From Bacteroidales bacterium UBA4772 (lineage in GTDB: Bacteria; Bacteroidota; Bacteroidia; Bacteroidales; VadinHA17): DNA of 64,000 nucleotides. The notes beneath the pieces are model-generated. The model searched no databases. It saw only the letters and a program-made list of their open reading frames with translations, and had not been told where the DNA came from. Position 1 is the stretch's first letter. Each line of letters begins with the position of its first letter. Where the stretch lies: the NCBI GenBank assembly GCA_002403305.1, contig DHHM01000006.1:11971-75970 (forward strand), written 5' to 3'. The position numbers and the translations under genes are program-made. Shown here piece by piece: positions 45,673-54,705 of the stretch.

Positions 45673-47223
45673 ATGAACAGACGGAGGTTCGTAGGGCTCA
45701 TAGTGCTGATGGTAGTATCCATCACTGCCATCATATGGGTACAGGCGACATGGATCGGTAATTCCATCAGGATGCAGAACGAGCAGTTTGATTTTTTCGT
45801 AATCAACAGTCTTCGCAATACGGCTCATTCGATGGAGACCAACCGTCGCATGAATTTCCTGAATGATATGTTCATCAGCGGATATAGTGCTCTTCCCCAG
45901 GCAGTTCACCGCTCCGTGTCTTCGGGGATGACATCGGAGAGTTTCAGCATACGCAGCCAGGCCTCTTCAGAGACCGACTCTGTTGAGATCATTGTCTCGA
46001 AGAATGATGAGTCTCCGGTAAGGATGAAGCTGCCGCGTGACGAGGCCCGGACCACAATGGAGAACAGTGTTGTGGTCGCTTCCGAGGAATACAGGAGGTG
46101 GGTACAGCAGCAAGCCGTCGAGTTTCAGTCGATCAGCAACCAGCTGGTCTCCGAGATGTTCGTTTGGGAGCGTAACAGTCAGATAAACAAGGAGGAGTTG
46201 CTTCACACCCTGAGCGGTGAGTTTCAGGCTTCAGGCATTGAGACGCCATTTGAGTATGCCATAATGCGCGGTGACTCGATTGTCGACGGGGTTTGGTCGA
46301 AGGTAAAGCCAAAGGAGTTCCGCGATAGTCCGTATAAGGTGGCTCTTTTCGCTGAAGGCCTGCTGAAGAAGGGAGAGACGCTTTCGGTTGTCTTCCCGCG
46401 CAAGACAAATTATGTCCTCGGATCGATGGGGCTCATGCTGGGAGGATCAGGGCTCTTTCTGCTGATCATCCTTTCGACTTTTGCCCTCAGCCTCTGGTTC
46501 ATCATCAGGCAGAAGAAGACCTCCGAGATGCAGGCCGACTTCATCAACAACATGACCCATGAGTTTAAGACCCCCATTGCCACCATCTCGCTGGCTGCTG
46601 ACACTATTGGCAACAGCAGGGTAATCACGGATGAGGAGAAGGTGCGCCATTTCGTGGGTATGATCAAAAAAGAGAACTCACGCATGAACAGGCAGGTGGA
46701 GACCATTCTCCAGATAGCCACCCTCGACAAGCACGAGATGGGCTTCACTTTCGGGAAGACGGACCTTCATGACGTCATCGGGCAGGCCATTGATACCATA
46801 GAGATACAGGTGGCTGACAGGGGAGGGGTGATAAGCAGGTATCTTGATGCTGACAACAGCACGATCACAGGCGATTCTGAGCACCTGCGCAACCTGGTCC
46901 ATAACCTGCTCGACAATGCCAACAAGTATTCCGACAGGGAGCCGCAGATTAGTGTCAGGACGCGCAGCAACAGAGGCGGCATATTTCTGTCGGTTGAGGA
47001 CAAAGGCATAGGAATGAGCAAGGCTGTCCAGAATCGTGTTTTTGAACGGTTTTACAGGGAGACAACAGGTAATATCCATAATGTGAAGGGATTCGGGCTG
47101 GGACTGAATTATGTCAAGGCGATCACCGATGCCCACGGCGGTACGGTTACCGTTGAGAGCGAGGAGGGCAGGGGAAGCATTTTTACAGTATTTTTGCCTT
47201 TCAACAACGAAGCAGGAGAATGA
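45673..47223 (+). CDS. Membrane sensor histidine kinase
   Basis: 516 residues. A membrane helix (about 7-27), an extracytoplasmic sensor region (about 28-250) and a second helix (about 253-276) lead to a HisKA domain with His296 (MTHEFKTPIATISL). A HATPase domain follows with N box (LLDNANKYSDREP), G1 (EDKGIGMS) and G2 (GFGLGLNYVK). All catalytic elements are present. The sensor region is not recognisable, so the signal is unknown. Its stop overlaps the regulator start by 4 bases. Confidence 0.92.
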   Translation: MNRRRFVGLIVLMVVSITAIIWVQATWIGNSIRMQNEQFDFFVINSLRNTAHSMETNRRMNFLNDMFISGYSALPQAVHRSVSSGMTSESFSIRSQASSETDSVEIIVSKNDESPVRMKLPRDEARTTMENSVVVASEEYRRWVQQQAVEFQSISNQLVSEMFVWERNSQINKEELLHTLSGEFQASGIETPFEYAIMRGDSIVDGVWSKVKPKEFRDSPYKVALFAEGLLKKGETLSVVFPRKTNYVLGSMGLMLGGSGLFLLIILSTFALSLWFIIRQKKTSEMQADFINNMTHEFKTPIATISLAADTIGNSRVITDEEKVRHFVGMIKKENSRMNRQVETILQIATLDKHEMGFTFGKTDLHDVIGQAIDTIEIQVADRGGVISRYLDADNSTITGDSEHLRNLVHNLLDNANKYSDREPQISVRTRSNRGGIFLSVEDKGIGMSKAVQNRVFERFYRETTGNIHNVKGFGLGLNYVKAITDAHGGTVTVESEEGRGSIFTVFLPFNNEAGE

Positions 47224-47924
47224 GTATGAGCAGAAAGAGTGCAAGGATATTTCTGGTGGAAGATGATCTGAGTTTCGGATCCGTGCTCAAATCCTACCTT
47301 GAGATAAACGATTTTGAGGTTGACCTTGTTGACGACGGCAAGCTGGCTGTTGACGTCTTCCGCAGAGGGGTGTACGACCTCTGCATACTTGATGTGATGC
47401 TTCCTCATGTTGACGGATTTACCATTGCCTCAGAGATCCGGAGCATGAACTCGCTCATCCCCATTATCTTTTTGACGGCCAAGAAGCTTAAGGAGGATCT
47501 GCTCCGCGGTTACGGGGTAGGAGCGGATGACTATATCACAAAGCCTTTTGATACTGACATTCTGCTCTGCAAGATAAAAGCAATAATAACACGACGGGAT
47601 ACGCAGGACGGTTCAAGGGCTTCTTACGAGATAGGAAAATATCTCTTTAATGCCAGGCTACGCACCCTGACCATCGCCGGACAGGAGAGGCAGCTGTCGC
47701 CCAAGGAGGGTCAGCTTTTAGAGATGCTTGCCATGGCACCCAATTCACTTGTGAGTCGCGAAGCTGCCCTGAAGAAGATCTGGGGCACTGATGACTATTT
47801 CACTGCCCGCAGCATGGATGTTTATGTCACCAAGTTGCGCAAGTACCTGAGTGATGATCCGCAGATAACCCTGAAGAATATCCACGGCAGCGGGTTCCAG
47901 CTGGTTGTCGGGGAAAGTGCTTAA
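47220..47924 (+). CDS. OmpR-family response regulator
   Basis: 234 residues. Receiver domain with acidic pocket VEDD, phosphoacceptor Asp58 (CILDVMLPHVDGF) and switch lysine (IFLTAKK), then a winged-helix DNA-binding domain (about 135-232, RQLSPKEGQLLEMLAM and SMDVYVTKLRKYLSDD). ATG 47220 overlaps the kinase stop; ATG 47226 is an alternative. The phased GTTAA repeats before the kinase gene fit autoregulation. Confidence 0.93.
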   Translation: MSMSRKSARIFLVEDDLSFGSVLKSYLEINDFEVDLVDDGKLAVDVFRRGVYDLCILDVMLPHVDGFTIASEIRSMNSLIPIIFLTAKKLKEDLLRGYGVGADDYITKPFDTDILLCKIKAIITRRDTQDGSRASYEIGKYLFNARLRTLTIAGQERQLSPKEGQLLEMLAMAPNSLVSREAALKKIWGTDDYFTARSMDVYVTKLRKYLSDDPQITLKNIHGSGFQLVVGESA

Positions 47925-48027
47925 AGTCTGTAAAGTCTGAAAGTCGAAAGTCTGTAAAGTCGAAAGGTCCTACGATCTAACTACTTGATATTTAATTATT
48001 AATTCTTAATTCTTAATTCTTAATTCC
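47922..48027. repeat. AAAGTC array followed by TTAATTC array
   Basis: Beginning within the stop codon of the response regulator, about five AAAGTC(T/G) units occur (47922-47966), then from about 47991 four copies of TTAATTC or TTAATTA. The first array is the same family as the one after panB. From there to 48106 the DNA is low in information with ACTGC-type short repeats. Confidence 0.7.
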
Positions 48028-48106
48028 CTTCACTACTGCTGACTGCTCCTAGCCACCGTAGCCTTGGCGCAGGTGGCCGACTGCCGACTGTGGATTGAAG
48101 ACTGCC

Positions 48107-48592
48107 TTATTTAACCAGATTACTGCGTGTGAAGCTCAGCGGCATCAGCGACTGGCAGTTGTCAAGGACTGTAACTCCTGATTGTCCCGCGAGGATCACC
48201 TTTATTGGATGGCCTGTCCTCTGTTCCTCTTCGATGAGCATCTGGCGGCAGTTGCCGCATGGCGGCACCGGCTGGTCTGTCAGCACTCCTTCCGAGAGAG
48301 CCGCGATGGCTATGGACACTGCTTTTTTGTCATGGTGGTTGGCCACGGAATAGGAGAGAGCCGTTTTTTCGGCACAGCTGCCTGAAGGGAAGGCCGCATT
48401 TTCCACGTTGGCTCCCCTGACTACCGTGCCGTCATCAAGCATTATGGCCGCGCCCACATTGAAATGGGAGTAGGGGGCATAGGAGCCGGATGCGGCATTG
48501 ATGGCTTCCTCCACCAGGCTCCTGTCGGATTCCGGCAACTCATCAATTCCCGTATATTCCAGGAAAGAGATACTTATTTCTCTCTTTTTCAT
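48107..48592 (-). CDS. cdd: Cytidine deaminase
   Basis: 161-residue zinc enzyme that deaminates cytidine and deoxycytidine. Zinc ligands are Cys73 (SCAEKTA, with catalytic Glu75) and Cys112 and Cys115 (PPCGNCRQ). FNVGAAIMLDDG and GANVENAAFPSG form the nucleoside pocket. Length is slightly above the homotetrameric group. It is monocistronic. Confidence 0.93.
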   Translation of the reverse strand: MKKREISISFLEYTGIDELPESDRSLVEEAINAASGSYAPYSHFNVGAAIMLDDGTVVRGANVENAAFPSGSCAEKTALSYSVANHHDKKAVSIAIAALSEGVLTDQPVPPCGNCRQMLIEEEQRTGHPIKVILAGQSGVTVLDNCQSLMPLSFTRSNLVK

Positions 48593-48654
48593 AAGCGATA
48601 TGGGTGATCAAAAGTGTGATAAAAGTAATAATATTTTGCCTCCGACGGTTGCAG

Positions 48655-48686
48655 TTGCGCCGGGTAAAGACATTTTTATATTTTTG
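48655..48686 (+). promoter_or_regulatory. Promoter of the glucosaminidase gene
   Basis: TTG (48655-48657), 21 bases, TATTTTTG (48679-48686), ending 14 bases before the ATG at 48701. Confidence 0.5.
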
Positions 48687-48700
48687 TCAAAACTGTACTG

Positions 48701-49786
48701 ATGAGCAAGCTGTCCCGATACTCCTTCCTTTTTCTTCTTCTGATCCTCACTTCCTGCGGTGCATCGCGAAGGGCAGCCAGGACGCCGGTGACTCCGGGCA
48801 CAGCATCTTCATATGCCGTTGACTATATCAACAGGTACAGTGCCCTTGCCATCAGCGAGATGAAACGAACGGGAATTCCTGCCAGCATTACTCTTGCCCA
48901 GGGAATGGTGGAATCAAACTATGGCCGGAGTACCCTGGCAAGGAAAGGCAACAATCATTTCGGTATCAAATGTCACAGCGACTGGAAAGGCGGGAGGATA
49001 TATCATGATGACAACCGCAAAGGGGAATGCTTCAGGTCGTACCGTTCGGCTGAAGAATCCTACCGAGATCACTCTGACTTTCTTGTGAACGGATCGCGGT
49101 ACAGGGATCTGTTCAGGCTTGCCAGCGACGATTACAAGGGTTGGGCACACGGGCTGAAGAAGGCGGGCTATGCCACTGATCCGAAATATCCTTTAAAGCT
49201 CATCGGAAAGATTGAAGAGTACGGCCTGCATAGATTTGATACCGGTGTCGGGGTGGCAGCTCAATCCCCGCGGCAGGTCTCCCCGTCACAGGCCGGATCG
49301 CCGCCGGCGGTTGCCCCCGTACCCGCTGCCCGTCCGGCAACAGTAACGGCAGACAGCAGCCTGAAAGCCGGGGCGGTTACACGGATGGAGGCAGAGGTAG
49401 AGCAGGAACGGGAGGCAGAGGAGCCGATAATGGTAATAAGTCTGAGCAACAGCAGGATAAAGGAGAATAACAGTGTTGAATATATTATTGCAGAAGAGGG
49501 GGAGACATTTGAGACAATAGCAGAGGAGTTCAACCTGCTCTCATGGGAGATAAGCCGCTACAATGATATTCCTGCCGGTACCGGCGTCAGGCCGGGGCAG
49601 ATCATCTACCTGCAGCCCAAGCGGAACAGGGCGGCAGGAGGCTACTCGGTGCATGTGGCGAAGGCCGGTGATACTATGCGAAGCATATCACAGAAGTATG
49701 CCGTAAGGCTTACGGCGCTTTATAAAATGAATCTCATGGATGAGGGAACCGAGTGTGCTCCCGGTCAGAAAGTGCGCATCAGATAG
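48701..49786 (+). CDS. Lipoprotein N-acetylglucosaminidase with two LysM domains
   Basis: 361-residue peptidoglycan hydrolase. Lipobox LILTSCGAS anchors it. Residues about 45-170 are a mannosyl-glycoprotein endo-beta-N-acetylglucosaminidase (FlgJ/LytD-type) domain with ITLAQGMVESNYGRSTLA containing the catalytic glutamate and GNNHFGIKCH. A proline/alanine and acidic linker leads to two LysM repeats (YIIAEEGETFETIAEEFNL and YSVHVAKAGDTMRSISQKY). It probably acts in wall growth or daughter-cell separation. Confidence 0.9.
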   Translation: MSKLSRYSFLFLLLILTSCGASRRAARTPVTPGTASSYAVDYINRYSALAISEMKRTGIPASITLAQGMVESNYGRSTLARKGNNHFGIKCHSDWKGGRIYHDDNRKGECFRSYRSAEESYRDHSDFLVNGSRYRDLFRLASDDYKGWAHGLKKAGYATDPKYPLKLIGKIEEYGLHRFDTGVGVAAQSPRQVSPSQAGSPPAVAPVPAARPATVTADSSLKAGAVTRMEAEVEQEREAEEPIMVISLSNSRIKENNSVEYIIAEEGETFETIAEEFNLLSWEISRYNDIPAGTGVRPGQIIYLQPKRNRAAGGYSVHVAKAGDTMRSISQKYAVRLTALYKMNLMDEGTECAPGQKVRIR

Positions 49787-49872
49787 AGTGATTGTGCCGG
49801 CTGCCTCCAACTTCTGCCTTCACGGGCAAATTGTCGTTTTACCTCATGTGCAAGGTGCAAGTACTTATCTTG

Positions 49873-50829
49873 TCAGGCCAGTTCCCATCCTTCCGGAACA
49901 AATCCCCTGAGGAATTCTGATGTTGCCATTCTCCTGCGTCCTTCCGGTTGTACTGCAAGAATCTCCAGGGCTCCTGCAGAACAGGAGATGATGAGCTTTG
50001 AGCTGTCCGGTGTGATTATCGTCCCCGGAATGGCAATAATATCATTCCTTAACCTGCTTTTTAAAATCTTAAGCCGCATCACCCTGCCTTCCCTGCGGAG
50101 TGTTGCTACGGCGCCCGGATATGGAGAGAGGCCCCTGATGCGGTTATGCACTTTCACAGCCGGTTCTCTCCAGTCGATGATCATATCGGGTGCGAACAGC
50201 CTGGGGGCTGTGTGCAGTGTCTCCCCGTTTCTTTTCTTCTGGGGCACAGGTTTGAGCTCACGCCTGCAGAGTTTCTCTGCCGTTTCGGTCACCAGTGCTG
50301 CGCCCATCTCCATCAGGCGGTCGTGCAGGCTGCCGGCATCGTCTTGGGGCAGGATCTCCGTTGTTTCTGAGAGCAATATGTGGCCGGTATCAATCTCCTT
50401 GTCAATCAGGAACGTGGTCACCCCGGTCTCTGTTTCGCCGTTGATTATCGCATGGTTTATCGGTGCGGCGCCGCGGTACTGTGGCAGAAGAGATGCATGC
50501 AGGTTGAAGGTGCCCAGTGGGGGGATGGTCCATACCTCCTGCGGCAGCATGCGGAATGCAACGACAACAAAGATGTCGGCCTGCAGCTCCCTCAGTGCCT
50601 TCAGGAAATCAGCGTCACGGAGTAGTTCCGGCTGCAGCAGTGTCAGGCTATGCTTCAGTGCATACTCCTTTACCGGTGAGGAGGATATCTTTCTGCCCCG
50701 TCCGGCAGGCTTGTCCGGAGCAGTGACTACGGCAGCAATAGAGAATCCGGAGGTATGAAGGGCGCGGAGGCTGGCAACAGCAAACTCCGGTGTTCCAAAA
50801 AAGATTATCCGGGGCAGTCTTTCAGTCAT
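49873..50829 (-). CDS. fmt: Methionyl-tRNA formyltransferase
   Basis: 318-residue enzyme that formylates initiator Met-tRNA from 10-formyl-THF. Signature FNLHASLLPQYRGAAPINHA includes the catalytic His and Asn; the T-x-x-D/DIDTG region appears as EIDTGHIL. The C-terminal OB domain binds tRNA. It overlaps ribBA by 8 bases, so it is the last gene of a long minus-strand operon. Confidence 0.95.
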   Translation of the reverse strand: MTERLPRIIFFGTPEFAVASLRALHTSGFSIAAVVTAPDKPAGRGRKISSSPVKEYALKHSLTLLQPELLRDADFLKALRELQADIFVVVAFRMLPQEVWTIPPLGTFNLHASLLPQYRGAAPINHAIINGETETGVTTFLIDKEIDTGHILLSETTEILPQDDAGSLHDRLMEMGAALVTETAEKLCRRELKPVPQKKRNGETLHTAPRLFAPDMIIDWREPAVKVHNRIRGLSPYPGAVATLRREGRVMRLKILKSRLRNDIIAIPGTIITPDSSKLIISCSAGALEILAVQPEGRRRMATSEFLRGFVPEGWELA

Positions 50830-52066
50830 CTTCTCCTTTTATGGGTGTCTTGTAGCATGAGAGTGTATGGCCCATCTTGGTGGCCTTGGTCTCAAGGTAG
50901 AATGAGTTGAACGGGTTGGGTGGTATTATTAACGGGACGGTGTCGACAATGGTGATTCCGTACCCCTCAAGACCAGCCCTTTTAACCGGGTTGTTGGATA
51001 TAAGTCTTACCTTGCCGAGTCCGATACCCCTCATGATGTTTGCCCCGATGCCATAGTCGCGTTCGTCCTCGCGGAAACCCAGCTCGATGTTTGCTTCGAC
51101 CGTATCACGTCCCTGTTCCTGCAGTTTATAGGTACGGATCTTGTTTATCAGCCCTATGCCCCTGCCTTCCTGGTTTAGGTAGATGATAGCACCCTTGCCT
51201 GCGTCCTCCACCATCTGCATTGCTTTATGCAGCTGCGGACCGCAGTCGCATCTCTTGGATGCAAAGATGTCGCCCGTGAAGCAAGACGAGTGAACCCTGA
51301 CAAGCACAGGCTCCTCTTTTGTCCAGGTGCCCTTCACCAGTGCGGCATGTTCCAGACCGTTGCTTACCTGTCTGAAGGGGATAAAGTCGAAGTTACCGTA
51401 TTCTGTCGGAAGCTTAACCTGTTCACCCATCTCCACAATTGATTCAATGCCCAGACGGTATCGAATTAAGTCCCGTATGGAAATAATTTTGATTCCGAAT
51501 TTTTCGGACAGTCTGAGCAGATCGGGCAGTCGTGCCATCGATCCGTCCTCGTTCATTATCTCAACCAGTGCACCTCCCGGGTGCAGGCCTGCCAGGCGTG
51601 TGAGGTCAACGGCAGCTTCAGTGTGCCCGGCCCTGCGAAGCACGCCTTTGGATCGTGATTTAAGAGGGAAGATATGCCCGGGGCGGCCCAGCTGCGATGG
51701 CGGTGTGGCTGGATCAACAAGAGCCCTGATGGTCAGTGCCCTGTCCATGGCCGAGATGCCTGTCGTGGTCTCAGGACTGAGAAGATCAACCGAAACGGTG
51801 AAGGGTGTCTCGTGAAGTGAGGTGTTATGCCCTACCATCATATCCAGCTCAAGCTCTTCGCAACGTTCCTCGGGAAGGGGTACACATATCAGTCCTCTTC
51901 CATGGGTAGCCATGAAATTGACCTTCTCAGGGGTAATCAGTTCGGCTGCGCATATGAAGTCACCCTCATTCTCCCTGTCCTCATCATCAACGACAATGAC
52001 AATTTTGCCTTCCCTTATCTCCTCGATAGCTTCGATGATGGTATTCAGCCCTCTGTCTTCGGTCAT
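50822..52066 (-). CDS. ribBA: Bifunctional DHBP synthase/GTP cyclohydrolase II
   Basis: 414 residues. The N-terminal half (to about 205) is 3,4-dihydroxy-2-butanone 4-phosphate synthase with DDEDRENEGDFICAAE and GHTEAAVDLTRLAG. The C-terminal half is GTP cyclohydrolase II with zinc cysteines in HSSCFTGDIFASKRCDCG and catalytic NQEGRGIGL. Both active sites look intact, so it feeds both branches of riboflavin synthesis. It lies 1 base after a glycosyltransferase gene. No FMN riboswitch is apparent because it sits inside the operon. Confidence 0.96.
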   Translation of the reverse strand: MTEDRGLNTIIEAIEEIREGKIVIVVDDEDRENEGDFICAAELITPEKVNFMATHGRGLICVPLPEERCEELELDMMVGHNTSLHETPFTVSVDLLSPETTTGISAMDRALTIRALVDPATPPSQLGRPGHIFPLKSRSKGVLRRAGHTEAAVDLTRLAGLHPGGALVEIMNEDGSMARLPDLLRLSEKFGIKIISIRDLIRYRLGIESIVEMGEQVKLPTEYGNFDFIPFRQVSNGLEHAALVKGTWTKEEPVLVRVHSSCFTGDIFASKRCDCGPQLHKAMQMVEDAGKGAIIYLNQEGRGIGLINKIRTYKLQEQGRDTVEANIELGFREDERDYGIGANIMRGIGLGKVRLISNNPVKRAGLEGYGITIVDTVPLIIPPNPFNSFYLETKATKMGHTLSCYKTPIKGEDD

Positions 52067-52067
52067 T

Positions 52068-53501
52068 CTAAACTCGTTTCGTGGGTTCCCATATTCCGCT
52101 TTTTATCCCTCTTAATGCCTTCACAAACCCTGCCGCCAGAGCGACATTCATCATCAGAAACTGGGTAATGAATCTCAGATATCTGACCTTTTTGCCGTGC
52201 CAGCCAGGCAACAGATCAAGCGCTGACAAAATTAAGAAAATCAGCTGAACTGCCGCCAAACAAAGATAGAAATCAGAATGCCCTGAAAGAATGACTGTTG
52301 TCATGAAAAAGAGAGCCAGAAGAAGCGGGGAGGACCATCTCAGAACCTTGTGGGAGAGGAAGACGAATGAGGCTGAGAATCTTTTCGACGGCAACAGGCC
52401 AAACCGGAAGAGGTTCTGGAAGGAGCCGGCAGCTATTCTCACCCTTCTTCTGAACTGGTCTCTCATGTCAGGCTGGGTATCTTCGAAGACCGTGGCTCCG
52501 GGTATGTTGCATGAGCGGTATCCTTTTGACAGTACTGTCAGTCCGACGAAGAGGTCATCGACGAGGGTATTGAAAGGTATCTCCGGAAAGAGATCGCGGC
52601 GCACGGCATAGCATCCTCCGTAGGGTCCCGGCATGGCGCCCCACAGCTCACCCTCAGCCCTCTTCAGGGCAGTTTCAAACCTGCTGTAAAAATTCTCCTG
52701 CCGCGTGATGCCGTCGCCGTCTGATCTGCCCGGAATGACGGTAGCATCGCACAACCCTGTGGCATGTCGGGTGGAGGCTCCGGCGTTCCCGCTGAATGTT
52801 TCTTTAGCCGGGCGGTTGAGGGTTCCGTCAAGCTCACTGACAGCTCCCGTGGCCGGGCGGTTAAGGGTTCCGTCAATCTCACTGACAGCTCCCGTGGCCG
52901 GGCGGTGGAAACCTCCGGCAAGCTCCCGGACGGTCCCGGGTGTAAAGATCACATTGGCGTCGGTGATAACCAGGATCTCCCCCTGGGCTTCAGATGTAAG
53001 TTTGTTAAGCATGGAGGCTTTGCCTTTTCTTTCAGGCGACCTGAAGTACCTGATCCGGTCGTCAGTGTCGGCAAGCTCTTCGAGTATCCTGTCCGTGCCG
53101 TCACCGGAGCAGTCTGATCCCACCACGAATTCTATCAGTTCGTGAGGGTAATCGGATGCCAGGAGACTCATCATCTTCTCCCTGATCACCTTAGCCTCGT
53201 TGTAGGCTGACATGATAACCGATAGGGATGGTAGGGTGCGGGTTTCTGCCAGACTTGTTTCTTCCGTCTTTGCAGGTACCTGCAAGGATGCCTCTGGATA
53301 TGCCCGGGCAAATGCCTGCTCTTTGATCTGTTTCCCTGATTCACAATCTGCCACGGGCGGTGCTTCTTCAGTTTTTCGGACAGTTTTTTTGCCGGATATT
53401 TTCCTCTTCGCGGCAGCCAGTGCCATGACCGTGGCAGGCCAGAGGAGGTATGTCCAGCCCAGCAATATTGCGGTGATGAGCAGTACTATCTCAGCGGCCA
53501 T
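52068..53501 (-). CDS. Membrane glycosyltransferase family 2 with internal repeats
   Basis: 477 residues from ATG 53501 (the frame is open further, but this start gives a membrane helix MAAEIVLLITAILLGWTYLL). GT-A fold GT2 domain with SVIMSAYNEAKVI, DCSGDGTD and the TDAN metal site, then EDTQPDMRDQFRRRVRIAAG, and three or four C-terminal membrane helices, as in chitooligosaccharide or cellulose synthase-like proteins. Between TDAN and the acceptor region lies an insertion of 15-residue repeats (GTLNRPATGAVSELD) encoded by a 45-bp minisatellite. It probably extends a surface or lipid-linked glycan. Confidence 0.82.
   Translation of the reverse strand: MAAEIVLLITAILLGWTYLLWPATVMALAAAKRKISGKKTVRKTEEAPPVADCESGKQIKEQAFARAYPEASLQVPAKTEETSLAETRTLPSLSVIMSAYNEAKVIREKMMSLLASDYPHELIEFVVGSDCSGDGTDRILEELADTDDRIRYFRSPERKGKASMLNKLTSEAQGEILVITDANVIFTPGTVRELAGGFHRPATGAVSEIDGTLNRPATGAVSELDGTLNRPAKETFSGNAGASTRHATGLCDATVIPGRSDGDGITRQENFYSRFETALKRAEGELWGAMPGPYGGCYAVRRDLFPEIPFNTLVDDLFVGLTVLSKGYRSCNIPGATVFEDTQPDMRDQFRRRVRIAAGSFQNLFRFGLLPSKRFSASFVFLSHKVLRWSSPLLLALFFMTTVILSGHSDFYLCLAAVQLIFLILSALDLLPGWHGKKVRYLRFITQFLMMNVALAAGFVKALRGIKSGIWEPTKRV
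52807..52910 (-). repeat. 45-bp in-frame minisatellite in the GT2 gene
   Basis: Units start (plus-strand phase) at 52807, 52852 and 52897. The first two differ at two positions; the third is partial. The period preserves the reading frame and encodes repeats of TLNRPATGAVSELDG type. It disrupts an otherwise standard GT2 domain with a flexible loop. Confidence 0.85.
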
Positions 53502-54705
53502 GACACAGTTGTTTGTAGAATTCCAGCAATTCGGCGGTGCGGGTAGTATTATCATACCTCTCTTTGACAAGGGATACAGCTGCCTCTCCGGTCGACTTCC
53601 TCAGCTCCCGGTCATTCAGCAAACTTATCAGGGTATTGCTGAATGATGAAACGTCGTCTGCGATGAACAGTTCCTGTCCGTTGACTGCAGGAATACCGTG
53701 TACTGCTACCGGCGTGGCCACAACTGGTCTGCCGATGCTCATCGCCTCAATAATCTTTATCCGCAGTCCGCTACCGGCAAACAGAGGTGCTACTATCACA
53801 TTTACAGAAGCCATAAACTGCCGGGCATCATCAGCCTCCCCCACCCAGTTGATGTTCCTTCCCCTGAGCCATGATGGTGCCCTGGCCGGAGCGCCTCTGC
53901 CGGCAATATGGAGTGAGGCGGCAGGGATGGCTTTGCAGACTACGGGCCATACCTGTTCAGTAAACCATCGCAATCCCTGCAGGTTCGGTTCCCAGTTCAG
54001 GGCACCTATGAATCCCACCTTAACATTCGCTTCATCCGGCTCACTGAAATATCGGGGAAAAGTGACGCCGGTCTCTGAGAGCAGTATGGGCTTGCTTTCA
54101 AGTGCTGCATCCCTGAACCACCTGAGGTCAGGCTCGCTGATGGGAATTATGGCATCAAACAGTCGTCCAGCATCTGTCTCGCATCTCTTAATCCTCCCTG
54201 CCAGATTTCCGAGATAGGCCCTCCGCAGGCTGCCGGAGGCCTGATCGGACATCATCTCTCTTATCCGGTGCTCGACATTATGTGCCCTTAGCACGACCGG
54301 GGCAGATGTTTCGTTGCGTATCTTGCCCAGATAACAGGTAAAAAGGACCCCCTCACACTGTACCAGGTCAAACCCGCCATCGCGGATGACCCTGCACAAC
54401 ACCCGGGAGAATTCATCAGACCTGAAACGCGCAAGGTCATAGGGCTCCCACGAGAAGAGAAGGTTTTGCAGCATCTTCAGTGGTCTGATCCTGGTGTCGA
54501 CCTCAACCGTCTCATGGCTGTGAAGGAAGGAGAGATGTTCTTTACCGGCTTCTGGCACTGGCAGACCGTGCTTTTCTGTCCTCATCGACAGCAGGGAAAT
54601 CTCAGCGCCGTTGAAGGCCAGTCCCTCAATGCCTCTCAATATCGCCACAGCACCGCCGTCATGAGGCGGCCATGGCGGTTTAGGCGACAGTACCAGTATT
54701 TTCAT
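53491..54705 (-). CDS. Glycosyltransferase with GT-B fold (family 4-like)
   Basis: 404-residue cytoplasmic glycosyltransferase. The N-terminal domain starts LVLSPKPPWPPHDGGAVAIL, and the C-terminal nucleotide-sugar domain shows VGFIGALNWEPNLQGLRWF and the donor-site APLFAGSGLRIKIIEAMSIG with the usual EX7E-like arrangement. It overlaps LptF/G by 26 bases and GT2 by 11, so the three are tightly coupled. It probably adds sugar to a surface polysaccharide or LPS. The specific linkage is unknown. Confidence 0.85.
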   Translation of the reverse strand: MKILVLSPKPPWPPHDGGAVAILRGIEGLAFNGAEISLLSMRTEKHGLPVPEAGKEHLSFLHSHETVEVDTRIRPLKMLQNLLFSWEPYDLARFRSDEFSRVLCRVIRDGGFDLVQCEGVLFTCYLGKIRNETSAPVVLRAHNVEHRIREMMSDQASGSLRRAYLGNLAGRIKRCETDAGRLFDAIIPISEPDLRWFRDAALESKPILLSETGVTFPRYFSEPDEANVKVGFIGALNWEPNLQGLRWFTEQVWPVVCKAIPAASLHIAGRGAPARAPSWLRGRNINWVGEADDARQFMASVNVIVAPLFAGSGLRIKIIEAMSIGRPVVATPVAVHGIPAVNGQELFIADDVSSFSNTLISLLNDRELRKSTGEAAVSLVKERYDNTTRTAELLEFYKQLCHGR

